A stretch of DNA of 53,384 nt from a virus: the IMG/VR virus record IMGVR_UViG_3300042545_002007, positions 1 to 53,384 of that record, one strand, 5' to 3'. Below the pieces are notes generated by a model. It saw nothing but the letters and a program-made list of their open reading frames with translations, did not search any database and was not told the DNA's origin. Positions within the stretch are counted from its first letter, which is position 1. Each line of letters begins with the position of its first letter. Both the position numbers and the translations under genes were made by a program. Below are positions 41,588 to 48,160 of the stretch, in pieces.

Positions 41588-41746
41588 ATGGAAAAGCTAA
41601 TTAAAAAAATTCTAAATAAAGTATTGAGCATCATCTTCCCGTTTAGAGAGCCAGACCCTCGCCCGTTGTATCTCTTTGGTGAAGAGACATATATACAAAT
41701 GCTCTTCCGCACAGGAGAGATCGAAAAGTTTTCAATTAAAAAGTAA
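41588..41746 (+). CDS. small amphipathic protein
   Basis: A 52-residue protein with a basic amphipathic N-terminus (MEKLIKKILNKVLSIIFPF) followed by a polar region. It starts 1 nt after the previous stop, supporting it over the longer frame from 41492. It is the last gene of the plus-strand cluster. Confidence 0.55.
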   Translation: MEKLIKKILNKVLSIIFPFREPDPRPLYLFGEETYIQMLFRTGEIEKFSIKK

Positions 41747-41756
41747 AATGCAAAGG

Positions 41757-41815
41757 CTTGTAAGTGAACAACTTACGGGCCCCTCGGGCCTGTAACTCAT
41801 TGAGCTACAAGCACT
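41757..41815 (+). repeat. GC-palindrome intergenic element E6, at the strand switch
   Basis: Located between convergent genes, with a plus-type core ACGGGCCCCTCGGGCC. Arms: TTGTAAGTGAACAACTTAC, a perfect hairpin, and AACTCATTGAG. Confidence 0.75.
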
Positions 41816-41821
41816 TATAGT

Positions 41822-42073
41822 CTAACAATAGATGTTTATGTCTTCCACCTCTTCGGCTACAACAACTCGGTAGAGTTCGTCTGACTCTTCGAGAGACTCG
41901 ACAATATCCTCTATTTCAGTCTCAGCGTCTTCTTTTGAAACAAAGGTTTCGGTATAGTAATTATGACCATCTTCGCTAAACTTCAAGTCACCCCATCCCC
42001 AAAGAGTGCGCGTTTGGATTTTGTATTCTTGCTCTGGTATTAGCTCTGGTATTAGTTTTAGTTGTGTTTTCAT
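41822..42073 (-). CDS. hypothetical protein
   Basis: An 83-residue, acidic protein with a beta-like N-terminal half and an acidic C-terminal helix (EDAETEIEDIVESLEESDE). The start overlaps the upstream stop by ATGA. Last gene of the four-gene minus-strand operon from 42647. Confidence 0.62.
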   Translation of the reverse strand: MKTQLKLIPELIPEQEYKIQTRTLWGWGDLKFSEDGHNYYTETFVSKEDAETEIEDIVESLEESDELYRVVVAEEVEDINIYC

Positions 42074-42258
42074 TTGAATTTGAATTCAGTTTTTCCTGTT
42101 GACTGGTCGATTACTTCCCAAGAGGCATATCCTTTTTGGATAGCTTCTGTTCGGAGTGGATCGGTTACGATTATCTGAACCCCAAAGAGCGTTATGAGGC
42201 ATCCAAAGGTGAATGCCATTACTGATAATATGGCTACTTCTAATGTATCTAATTTCAT
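42070..42258 (-). CDS. small membrane protein
   Basis: A 62-residue protein with one hydrophobic helix (VAILSVMAFTFGCLITLFGVQIIV, about residues 8-31) and a soluble C-terminal half. Coupled to the following gene by ATGA. Unknown function. Confidence 0.6.
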   Translation of the reverse strand: MKLDTLEVAILSVMAFTFGCLITLFGVQIIVTDPLRTEAIQKGYASWEVIDQSTGKTEFKFK

Positions 42259-42267
42259 TTTATTTAA

Positions 42268-42501
42268 TTAAATAATAATTGCGGTTTCGTTTTCTACTTT
42301 GATCTCGGTTGCTTTTCCTGCCATGACACAGCGCGGCTGAATTTTTCTGTTTCTTGTCTTGATAGGAACTCGACAGTCTAATCCCTCCACAAAATGACAA
42401 GCCCCGTCAAAGTGGATGGTTAGTATGTTTTTCTTCTGCTGAAGCGATAGCGGCTTATTGTAGTGAAACCAGAAGGCTTTCTGTTTGAGGCTGGCAGTCA
42501 T
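42268..42501 (-). CDS. hypothetical protein
   Basis: A 77-residue basic protein with 'SLKQKAFWFHYNKPLSLQQKKNILTIHFDGACHFV', looking like a small beta fold with one Cys/His-rich segment. It overlaps the upstream gene as ATGA. Not recognised. Confidence 0.6.
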   Translation of the reverse strand: MTASLKQKAFWFHYNKPLSLQQKKNILTIHFDGACHFVEGLDCRVPIKTRNRKIQPRCVMAGKATEIKVENETAIII

Positions 42502-42647
42502 AGTTCATACCCCCATTGGAGAAAAGATAGAGCATACTTTTGTTTTCTGCTGTATTGTTTCTTGTCTTTGATTACTTTGGTGGGCGGCACAGCTTTCTTC
42601 CGCGCTTTGGGTTTTGCAACCTCGATTTTGAATGGTTTGATTTTCAT
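42498..42647 (-). CDS. small basic protein
   Basis: A 49-residue Lys/Pro-rich protein (MKIKPFKIEVAKPKARKK...) with a Tyr/Trp-containing C-terminus. The CAACCAAAC-type leader and a promoter 25 nt upstream, plus the ATGA overlap downstream, support it as first gene of the operon. Confidence 0.6.
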   Translation of the reverse strand: MKIKPFKIEVAKPKARKKAVPPTKVIKDKKQYSRKQKYALSFLQWGYEL

Positions 42648-42672
42648 GGTTGGTTGTTTGGTTGATAATTCT

Positions 42673-42701
42673 TTTATAGAACTATTTTAGACAATAGGCA
42701 A
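42673..42701 (-). promoter_or_regulatory. sigma70-type promoter, minus strand
   Basis: TTGCCT, 17-nt spacer starting ATTGTCTAAAA, TATAAA; it drives the operon from 42647 to 41822. Confidence 0.68.
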
Positions 42702-42734
42702 GAACTATTTTGAATAAAAATTAAAAAAATATAA

Positions 42735-42800
42735 ACCGTTGCGCGCCAGGAACTTACGGGCCCGACGGGCCTGCAAGTCATTGACTCGCAGGGGTTTATG
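42735..42800 (-). repeat. GC-palindrome intergenic element E7
   Basis: Minus orientation; core ACGGGCCCGACGGGCCTGCA, arms CAAGTCATTGACTCGC. Confidence 0.72.
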
Positions 42801-42804
42801 TTGA

Positions 42805-43260
42805 TCACTCTTCTTGGTATGGCTCGTAGCCAACGCTATCGAGAAGTTCTTGCGGGGCTGTTCCAATCTCATTGTAAAACTCATCGTAATCCCCATCTTT
42901 TCCAGCCGTGTAGCGACCACAGAAAAAACATCCCTCTTCAATATATTCAAGAACGAAAGTCAGCCCTGTGATTTCTGCAAGTTTCTTAATTACTGGAAGC
43001 GGAGCGGACCAAGCTGTGTTGAAACAAAACATTGAACCATCTTCATTTAGCCTCCCATCATATCCGCCCCATTTCGTCCCCCAGTTCTCTATTCTCCAGT
43101 AATACCAATCTTCCCCATTATTTGTTTCTGGCTCTGGAATGATCTTGTTGAAGTCAAAGCTGTATTCGTTATCTCCCTTGAATACCAAGTAAGGATTAAG
43201 AACATTTAGAATATCTTCTTCGCTTGAGATTTTGAGTTGATTATAGCAATGGTTAGGCAT
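42805..43260 (-). CDS. DUF1281/YubB-type ferredoxin-like protein
   Basis: A 151-residue protein beginning MPNHCYNQLKIS, the hallmark MPNWCxNxLxI start of this family, and containing 'WRIENWGTKWGGYD' (about residues 52-65) and 'FNTAWSAPLPVI' (about 74-85), both typical. Members are common on phages and plasmids; function unknown. The start is ATG 43260, not the upstream TTG-type frame. Confidence 0.85.
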   Translation of the reverse strand: MPNHCYNQLKISSEEDILNVLNPYLVFKGDNEYSFDFNKIIPEPETNNGEDWYYWRIENWGTKWGGYDGRLNEDGSMFCFNTAWSAPLPVIKKLAEITGLTFVLEYIEEGCFFCGRYTAGKDGDYDEFYNEIGTAPQELLDSVGYEPYQEE

Positions 43261-43300
43261 GGTTTTATTTTGGTTTGTTGGTTGTTTTCTACTTTTATAT

Positions 43301-43846
43301 TTAATCAATTTTTGAAAGAAATGTCAAACGAGATTTGCAAGAGCCGCAACGATAAGACTGCTTGCCGCTTTGAACTTTATTATGTCGGATTGCAGTAAAC
43401 TCATGCTTCTTGCAATTACAGATATATCGGAAGCGCGAAACGCATTTTCCTATTCCAGTCGTGTCTAAAGAATGACAACGAGTTGGCTCAAGACCATACA
43501 CGCGCCGCATAACCATTTTCCAAGTTTTGCCGTGCGCCCCTTCTACTGGAAGGTTCTTCAACACTTGAAGTTTTCTTGCAAACAGGTGAGCTACCTCATG
43601 CGGGATCGTGTCTTTCTCAAAATGCTGGCGATTCTGCTTGACAAGTTCAAGATTCAAATAGACAAGGCTACTGGTCATTGGTTGGACATATCCTGCTGTC
43701 CTGCTCTTTTTGAAAAATTGCACACCCTCAAATGGGATGTGGATATTTAATTTTGATGCTCCAATGGCGAGAGCTTTCTTAACATTATTTTCGGCAAACT
43801 CCCTTATATCTGATGGGACAAGTAGTGGTGAAACAAGGTTGCTCAT
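43301..43846 (-). CDS. SprT-like zinc metallopeptidase domain protein
   Basis: A 181-residue protein with an HExxH site 'DTIPHEVAHLFARKL' (about residues 78-92) and a C-terminal zinc ribbon with CxC and CxxC ('YICNCKKHEF', 'YRCGSCKSRL'), the SprT/SprT-like layout. In eukaryotes SPRTN cleaves DNA-protein crosslinks; in phages the role is unknown. The start is ATG 43846, 10 nt from the -10 box. Confidence 0.82.
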   Translation of the reverse strand: MSNLVSPLLVPSDIREFAENNVKKALAIGASKLNIHIPFEGVQFFKKSRTAGYVQPMTSSLVYLNLELVKQNRQHFEKDTIPHEVAHLFARKLQVLKNLPVEGAHGKTWKMVMRRVYGLEPTRCHSLDTTGIGKCVSRFRYICNCKKHEFTAIRHNKVQSGKQSYRCGSCKSRLTFLSKID

Positions 43847-43856
43847 AACATCTATC

Positions 43857-43885
43857 AATGTATAGGAATTTTATACAATGGTCAA
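43857..43885 (-). promoter_or_regulatory. sigma70-type promoter for the SprT-like gene
   Basis: TTGACC, 17-nt spacer starting ATTGTATAAAA, TACATT. Confidence 0.78.
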
Positions 43886-43918
43886 GAATTATTTTGAATA
43901 AAAATTCATTTAATATAA

Positions 43919-43986
43919 CCTGTTGACGCAGAGGGCTTTACGGGCCGGATGGGCCCTTAAGTTATTGATTATGAGAAGTTTGCGTG
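43919..43986 (-). repeat. GC-palindrome intergenic element E8
   Basis: Minus orientation, degenerate core ACGGGCCGGATGGGCCCTTA and TAAGTTATTGATTATGAG arm. Confidence 0.68.
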
Positions 43987-44041
43987 ACTGATATTTTTCA
44001 AGTCTAATAGCTTATGTAAAAGTGTAATTAATCATAAGCAT

Positions 44042-44563
44042 ATGATAAACTGTCCAGAATGTAATGTATTATTTAAACCCTTGAAAGATAGGAAGCACAA
44101 CAAGGCAAAGCATAATCAAAGATTCTGTAGCAAATCTTGCCGTATGAGGTATTTTAATAAAAATTTTCATATCAATAAAGGTTGCAAAAGAAATATAAGC
44201 TTTCCAGAGGATTATCTTCTCTTAAAAATAAAAGAAGTATTTCCCTCTTTGAATGTCATTCAGTCAGATAGGAAAACCTTACAATCTGGTCTTGAGATAG
44301 ATATTTGCATACCAGAAATATCTTTAGCGGTAGAAGTAAATGGACCAGTTCACTATTTCCCAATATTCGGAGAGAAGAAGCTTGAGGATGTAAAACTTAA
44401 AGATAGTATAAAATTTAGAGAGCTGTGTGATATGAACTATTCTTTTTTTATTATAAATGTCTCAGAAGTAAGCAGTAGAAAAAAACAAAAACAGATTATG
44501 GATGAAGCATTTGAAACTAAAATAGCACCCATAATAAAGAATAAAATTACGGAGAAGATTTAA
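44042..44563 (+). CDS. homing-type endonuclease with zinc finger and PD-(D/E)xK-like core
   Basis: A 173-residue protein. N-terminal Cys pairs ('CPECNVLF', 'FCSKSCRMRYF') form a zinc finger; the nuclease core 'SGLEIDICIPEISLAVEVNGPVHYF' (about residues 85-109) resembles the Vsr/PD-(D/E)xK domain of the gene at 25091. It is the only plus-strand gene in the minus-strand region and ends 5 nt from the tRNA-Pro 3' end, suggesting invasion of the tRNA/ncRNA locus. Confidence 0.75.
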   Translation: MINCPECNVLFKPLKDRKHNKAKHNQRFCSKSCRMRYFNKNFHINKGCKRNISFPEDYLLLKIKEVFPSLNVIQSDRKTLQSGLEIDICIPEISLAVEVNGPVHYFPIFGEKKLEDVKLKDSIKFRELCDMNYSFFIINVSEVSSRKKQKQIMDEAFETKIAPIIKNKITEKI

Positions 44564-44568
44564 GTCAA

Positions 44569-44641
44569 TCGAATAGGGAAGACTTGAACTTCCAATCCCT
44601 CCGCCCCAAACGGGGTGCCTTAGCCATTAGGCCACTATTCG
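44569..44641 (-). tRNA. tRNA-Pro (TGG)
   Basis: A 73-nt type I tRNA. Perfect acceptor CGAATAG/CTATTCG, D stem GCCT/AGGC, anticodon loop TTTGGGG giving TGG with G37, T stem GGAAG/CTTCC, A73. One C-A mismatch in the anticodon stem. No CCA encoded. Confidence 0.88.
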
Positions 44642-44650
44642 TTAAAAAAT

Positions 44651-44736
44651 TTGCGGGTGTTGGAATTGAACCAAACGTGTCTATATTAGACTACGGGATA
44701 TGAGCCCGTTGACTTTGACCTCTAGTCTAACCCGCA
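44651..44736 (-). tRNA. type II tRNA with CAT anticodon
   Basis: An 86-nt tRNA. Perfect acceptor TGCGGGT/ACCCGCA, D stem GACT/AGTC, perfect anticodon stem ACGGG/CCCGT with loop CTCATAT giving CAT, and a long variable arm GTCTA-ATA-TAGAC. A73, no CCA. A long variable arm is normal for Leu, Ser or Tyr but not for Met or Ile, so the charged amino acid is uncertain; A73 would suit LeuRS or TyrRS. Confidence 0.82.
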
Positions 44737-44744
44737 TATAAAAT

Positions 44745-45340
44745 TTACTGGTGTGCTTTTACGCCAAAGGGGTTACGAATTTCTTCGTCCTGTGAAACGC
44801 AATTCACGGTCATCTCCGCACCTATAAATAGGATGTATGGCTTATTTGAATTGTGTCCATACTAATTACCAGTTCTCCACGTCCAGTCCCACTCCTTAGA
44901 TGATAGCTGCCTCTAAGCTAACATTCCAGTTTTAGAATTATTACCAAGACTTCTTCTGAAGTTCCCTATGGGTTAAATGTTGTTTCCGGAAACATTGCAT
45001 TGTCGCCCATCGCGGTAGAGCTTTGCGAGCATCTGCGCTTGGTAAAAGAACACCCGCCAAAGTGTGCATCAACTTACTTAGTTGCCGTGTACTTTAGAAA
45101 CTACTCATTGCAAGTGAGAGGCATGGCGGGTCTACTAAAAATCTATTTGGCAAGCGGCTGCGATGCATACGAATGCACACGAAACGCCTTATTAAGCACC
45201 ACTCCTCTTTCGATTGCACAGGGATAGGTATTACTACTCTATCTACCAAACAAAAATAAAATGTCAAAAATCAATTTCCGATTTTGTTTTCGACCGAGTA
45301 AGCCCAGTCCCATTGGATCATCGGGAACCAACTACCTTAT
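44745..45340 (-). ncRNA. large structured phage RNA of about 600 nt, with a 23S GTPase-centre-like segment
   Basis: It begins just after a perfect promoter and runs into the two tRNAs, with no credible reading frame on either strand. Hairpins on the minus strand include ACGAA-GAAA-TTCGT (a GNRA loop), GTGAA/TTCAC, GTATGG/CCATAC, CCTA-TTTA-TAGG, ACTTC-AGAA-GAAGT, AATGTT/AACATT, TGCAT-TCGT-ATGCA, and a long-range CCCGCC/GGCGGG pairing. At 44893-44926 a 34-nt segment closely resembles E. coli 23S rRNA 1055-1088 (the A1067 loop). Size, structure and the tRNA neighbourhood recall giant phage RNAs such as ROOL and GOLLD. The family is not assigned. Confidence 0.75.
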
Positions 45341-45346
45341 AAAACT

Positions 45347-45375
45347 AATATAGTGTCTTTTTACACCATTGTCAA
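45347..45375 (-). promoter_or_regulatory. sigma70-type promoter for the ncRNA-tRNA unit
   Basis: TTGACA, 17 nt, TATATT. Initiation is expected near 45340. It is one of the best matches in the window. Confidence 0.88.
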
Positions 45376-45517
45376 TAAAAATTTCAAAATAAAAATTCAA
45401 AAAAAAGAAAAAAAATTTGGGCAAATAGCGGCCTAGGTGGCCGTAAATAATGCAAATAATGAGGGCGGGGATAGTTCTGCATACACTTATGGGTATATGT
45501 ATACGCATGCATAACAT

Positions 45518-45574
45518 GTTCAATACCAACCACTTACGGGCCGGAGGGGCCCCTAAACCGCTGGGGCTTAACGC
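45518..45574 (-). repeat. GC-palindrome intergenic element E9
   Basis: Minus orientation; core ACGGGCCGGAGGGGCCCCTA, shortened downstream arm. Confidence 0.7.
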
Positions 45575-45575
45575 T

Positions 45576-45875
45576 TTATGAAGACCAGTAGGTTTCAGAA
45601 GCTACCGAGAGAGTGAAAGGCGTATTCACATCCTCTGTCATCCATCTACCATCAAATGCAGAAGATACAACTTTCTTACCAATCATTTTCTCTGAACAAA
45701 TTTTTGCAAGTGTATCATGGTCAATGACTAATCCGCAGAGAGTTTTAATCTTATGAATTTTTTCTGTTGGAAAATTGTAGTCATAAACATCTTTTCCATC
45801 AAAGAGAACATCATGCAGTTGTCCAGCTAAGTTTAAGACCATTAGCCACTTATCTTGTGAGGTTGTATTTCTCAT
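45576..45875 (-). CDS. hypothetical protein
   Basis: A 99-residue protein, N-terminal half helical (LMVLNLAGQLHDVLFDG), C-terminal half beta-like. Its start overlaps the upstream stop by ATGA. Not recognised. Confidence 0.62.
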   Translation of the reverse strand: MRNTTSQDKWLMVLNLAGQLHDVLFDGKDVYDYNFPTEKIHKIKTLCGLVIDHDTLAKICSEKMIGKKVVSSAFDGRWMTEDVNTPFTLSVASETYWSS

Positions 45876-46099
45876 ACAAGTTCCTCCTCCTGTTCTGCTT
45901 CCTCAGAGCCGCCAAAGAGTTGATCCCACTCTTCCCCTGTGATCCCTGTCTTTACGAACTCCCTGTCGTCCGCCGAGAGTTGCGGCATTGCGTTCTGGAT
46001 GAGTTCGCCCTCTTCCCATGCTAAGATTTGCTCAATCGTGACATCAATTTCTTTGGTGCGGGTGATTCCTGTCAATGGTGATTTGCGTGTGATTTTCAT
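45872..46099 (-). CDS. small acidic protein
   Basis: A 75-residue acidic protein (MKITRKSPLTGITRTKEID..., tail EEAEQEEELV), preceded by a CAACCAACAAACC-type leader. The N-terminal 'KITRKSPLTGI' recalls short basic strand motifs in small phage proteins. It is followed by an ATGA-coupled gene. Confidence 0.62.
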   Translation of the reverse strand: MKITRKSPLTGITRTKEIDVTIEQILAWEEGELIQNAMPQLSADDREFVKTGITGEEWDQLFGGSEEAEQEEELV

Positions 46100-46144
46100 T
46101 TTGTTTGGTTGGTTTGTTGGTTTGTTGGTTGAATTAAAATGAGA

Positions 46145-46360
46145 TTAAATGTTTGACTTGATTGAGACTTTGAAGAAATTGCTACCACGACGAAGCGCAA
46201 TGATTTCGGTTGGCTTTACTTTGCGAATGTAGCCCTCGCCATCAAAAATGTTGGTCAAGATTCCCGCGATGGTCTTGGAGAGAACGCGTCCCTCCTTCTC
46301 GTCGTTCAAGGTGATGTCGTCGCCGATGTTGATTTGTGGTGTTCGAGTGATGGTGTTCAT
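46145..46360 (-). CDS. hypothetical protein
   Basis: A 71-residue protein with 'NIGDDITLNDEKEGRVLSKTIAGI', beta-rich, resembling a small SH3-like barrel. It has its own promoter 10 nt upstream. Function unknown. Confidence 0.6.
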   Translation of the reverse strand: MNTITRTPQINIGDDITLNDEKEGRVLSKTIAGILTNIFDGEGYIRKVKPTEIIALRRGSNFFKVSIKSNI

Positions 46361-46370
46361 AACAGAAAAG

Positions 46371-46399
46371 AGTATGCTATAATTTTATACAATGGTCAA
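46371..46399 (-). promoter_or_regulatory. sigma70-type promoter, minus strand
   Basis: TTGACC, 17-nt spacer starting ATTGTATAAAA, CATACT. Confidence 0.72.
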
Positions 46400-46407
46400 G
46401 GATATTT

Positions 46408-46575
46408 TTATGGTTGAACTTCTGTTTCTTCCCAATAGTAAGGATCTATTGCGCCACCGAGACGCTCAAAGCGTATTTGGCATTCTTTTTTGGCTCCTTC
46501 TTCTGTGGCATGAATAGACAACAATCTATCTGCTGCATAATCTTCTTCTTTGAAAACAATATAAACTTTATTCAT
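46408..46575 (-). CDS. small hypothetical protein
   Basis: A 55-residue protein starting MNKVYIVFKEEDYAADRLLSI, a strand-turn-helix pattern seen in small phage proteins of the 'status/response' type (DUF7336-like, from memory). The start is ATG 46575, not the upstream frame that crosses the promoter. Confidence 0.6.
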   Translation of the reverse strand: MNKVYIVFKEEDYAADRLLSIHATEEGAKKECQIRFERLGGAIDPYYWEETEVQP

Positions 46576-46585
46576 TACAGTATTG

Positions 46586-46614
46586 ATCTTACAAGCTCCT
46601 TGATTATTGGTCAA
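46586..46614 (-). promoter_or_regulatory. sigma70-type promoter, minus strand
   Basis: TTGACC, 17 nt, TAAGAT, 10 nt before ATG 46575. Confidence 0.7.
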
Positions 46615-46642
46615 GATATTTTTTTAATTTTTATTCTGCCAT

Positions 46643-46663
46643 GCAAGCATGATCCATGCCAAG
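46643..46663 (-). repeat. iteron-like element, single half unit
   Basis: Minus strand CTTGGCATGGATCATGCTTG, matching the TGGCAY-N5-nTGCT form of the 33-bp-period elements. Confidence 0.55.
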
Positions 46664-46664
46664 T

Positions 46665-46736
46665 TGTAACTCGTTGATCGTCAATGCTTTAGGGGCCCGA
46701 GGGGCCCGTAAGTCGTTGATGCTGAGCAACTTACGA
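46665..46736 (-). repeat. GC-palindrome intergenic element E10
   Basis: Minus orientation; core TAGGGGCCCGAGGGGCCCGT, arm GTAAGTCGTTGATGCTGAGC followed by AACTTACG. Confidence 0.8.
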
Positions 46737-46751
46737 GGAAAGGCTTCTGGG

Positions 46752-46786
46752 CAAAAAGAAACGCGCCCCACCACAAGGCGCGTTTC
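46752..46786 (-). terminator. intrinsic terminator, minus strand
   Basis: Stem GAAACGCGCC/GGCGCGTTTC with a 9-nt loop, then TTTTTG, just after the stop at 46806. Confidence 0.85.
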
Positions 46787-46805
46787 TACCCTTATACCCT
46801 GACCA

Positions 46806-47105
46806 CTAACCAATTACAAAGTTATCAACTTCGGCGAGTTTGAACCGCTTCACCACGGCAGTCGTATCCTCATTATTAGGAACGCCTTGGAGATAAAGAT
46901 TATTATTATGCTCTACAATCGCGCCATTGGCGTATGTCTTGCCCCATGAAGTGCCGCCAGCGAGGCGACCAGCCATTTTTGCGCCGAGGGTGAGGTTGCG
47001 GCGTTTGCCGTTGTAAGTGAATCCTGCAAAGCAGGTTCCCTTGTTAATTACGATTTCAGTGATGAGTGAAGCGAGTTGTTGAGCTTTGCGGTTGTTTGTG
47101 TTCAT
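46806..47105 (-). CDS. hypothetical protein, paralogue of the product of 52031-52363
   Basis: A 99-residue basic beta-like protein. It shares 'AGGTSWGKTYANG', 'YLQGVPN' and 'KRFKLAEVDNFV' with 'AGGSTWGKSNNG', 'YLQGVEE' and 'KRFDFGYISDLQV' in the product of 52031-52363. The start is ATG 47105, preceded by an AC-rich leader; an in-frame ATG at 47141 would be leaderless and would add 12 residues. Function unknown. Confidence 0.62.
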   Translation of the reverse strand: MNTNNRKAQQLASLITEIVINKGTCFAGFTYNGKRRNLTLGAKMAGRLAGGTSWGKTYANGAIVEHNNNLYLQGVPNNEDTTAVVKRFKLAEVDNFVIG

Positions 47106-47148
47106 GTTGTTGGTTTTGTTGGTTTTAGTGAGGTTAATCATATTATTA

Positions 47149-47177
47149 TTTATAGGTTTTTTGGTTTGTTTTGTCAA
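47149..47177 (-). promoter_or_regulatory. sigma70-type promoter, minus strand
   Basis: TTGACA, 17 nt, TATAAA. It drives the gene ending at 46806. Confidence 0.82.
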
Positions 47178-47193
47178 GTTAATTTTTTTTGAT

Positions 47194-47259
47194 TTAATTT
47201 TTAGAAGAGTAGAGCATAAAAATGCCAAGTATAAAGCCAAGAATGATAGTGAGTTCCAT
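47194..47259 (-). CDS. tiny single-pass membrane peptide
   Basis: A 21-residue peptide MELTIILGFILGIFMLYSSKN located 3' of the GP88-like gene. Its close likeness to the peptide at 49941 (MEITLLLGLALGVFLVANN) supports both being real. Confidence 0.5.
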   Translation of the reverse strand: MELTIILGFILGIFMLYSSKN

Positions 47260-47292
47260 TTATAGTTTGTTTTTGTTGTATGTCCTTTCATG

Positions 47293-47964
47293 TTATGTTT
47301 TTACTACGAAGCCCGATGTGTCTTTTTTGCCCTTGCCCTTGGCTTTCAGCCCGACGATAACCCCTTTAGCATCAAGGAATCGCAAGTCGGTTGCGTCACC
47401 GTCCACAACTTGCTTGCCGAGATAGCTTTCGGGGAGTTTGTCGAACACGACCGCGACATTGCCGCCCATTGCAACGATCAATTCAACCTTAGCCTGATTA
47501 TTTTCTTTGCGGCTGAATGTAAGGTGATAGTTTGCAGGGAGTTCTCCATTTAAGAATTGGATCATGCGACCCATGTTAGGAGTATAATCATAAAAATGAA
47601 GATTCTCGAAGCTCTTCATGTCGATCATGTTATGCCAAGGCAGATCGGAAAGAACATTGAGGCGCACAGCAATTTTCTGACCCTTGCCTGCTCGTTTGTT
47701 GAGGTTGACGAGTTCCTTGTTGAGAGCCGCTAGAAAGTCGGCGCGTTTCTCGATCAGAAAGCGGGTTTTATTGATTCGAGCCTCTTGAACATTGGAGAAT
47801 ACGCCCATGCCAGCGGTGTTGAGGCAGGCGAGTTCACAGCCAGCGGAGCGGTGAGGGCAGAGCTGTTTTCCAGAGAGGTTAGCAGGAGCGAGGGACAGAC
47901 CTTTTGTCGTCCAGTCGAGTTTGGTTCCTTTTTCGAGTTTGGTATTGGTGGCAAGTAATGTCAT
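47293..47964 (-). CDS. GP88-family protein
   Basis: A 223-residue protein matching the phage GP88 family: 'GLSLAPANLSGKQLCPHRSAGCELACLNTAGMG' (about residues 22-54, with the CPxxSxGCxxxC pattern), 'RINKTRFLIEKRADFLAAL' (about 63-81) and 'IAVRLNVLSDLPWH' (about 98-111). The Cys pattern suggests a metal or iron-sulfur site. Function unknown; found widely in phages. The leader is AC-rich, without a Shine-Dalgarno. Confidence 0.85.
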   Translation of the reverse strand: MTLLATNTKLEKGTKLDWTTKGLSLAPANLSGKQLCPHRSAGCELACLNTAGMGVFSNVQEARINKTRFLIEKRADFLAALNKELVNLNKRAGKGQKIAVRLNVLSDLPWHNMIDMKSFENLHFYDYTPNMGRMIQFLNGELPANYHLTFSRKENNQAKVELIVAMGGNVAVVFDKLPESYLGKQVVDGDATDLRFLDAKGVIVGLKAKGKGKKDTSGFVVKT

Positions 47965-47993
47965 GGTGTTTGGTGGTGTTGATTACAAGAAAG

Positions 47994-48022
47994 AGAATAG
48001 TCTTATTTGACAGAATAGGCAA
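47994..48022 (-). promoter_or_regulatory. sigma70-type promoter for the GP88-like gene
   Basis: TTGCCT, 17 nt, TATTCT; a leader of about 25 nt, rich in A and C, precedes the ATG. Confidence 0.68.
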
Positions 48023-48070
48023 GGGATTTTTTTTATTTTTTTTCATTTTTATTTTTAACCCTCTCACAGC

Positions 48071-48160
48071 TATTCAAGAAGCGTGCCAGGCCTCTGATTG
48101 AGATATTCAAAAAGCGTGCCAAGTTTTAGATCGGGCTATTCAATTCTCGTGCCAAGTTGT
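48071..48160 (-). repeat. three tandem iteron-like units with 33-bp period
   Basis: On the minus strand, TTGGCAC-N5-TTGAATA occurs twice and CTGGCAC-N5-TTGAATA once, with the starts 33 nt apart, directly next to element E11 and upstream of the GP88-like gene promoter region. Confidence 0.7.

Noticed and set aside
45000-45227. 75-codon plus-strand frame inside the structured RNA
   Set aside because: It overlaps conserved hairpins and a minus-strand transcript, has no promoter, and its sequence is not protein-like.
44745-45340. tmRNA, RNase P RNA, or group I/II intron
   Set aside because: No tRNA-like ends with a tag frame, none of the RNase P core motifs, no group I core and no domain V hairpin were found.
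46806-47291. 161-codon version of the gene at 46806
   Set aside because: It would run across the perfect promoter at 47149-47177 and the tiny membrane peptide; the short start after the promoter is preferred.
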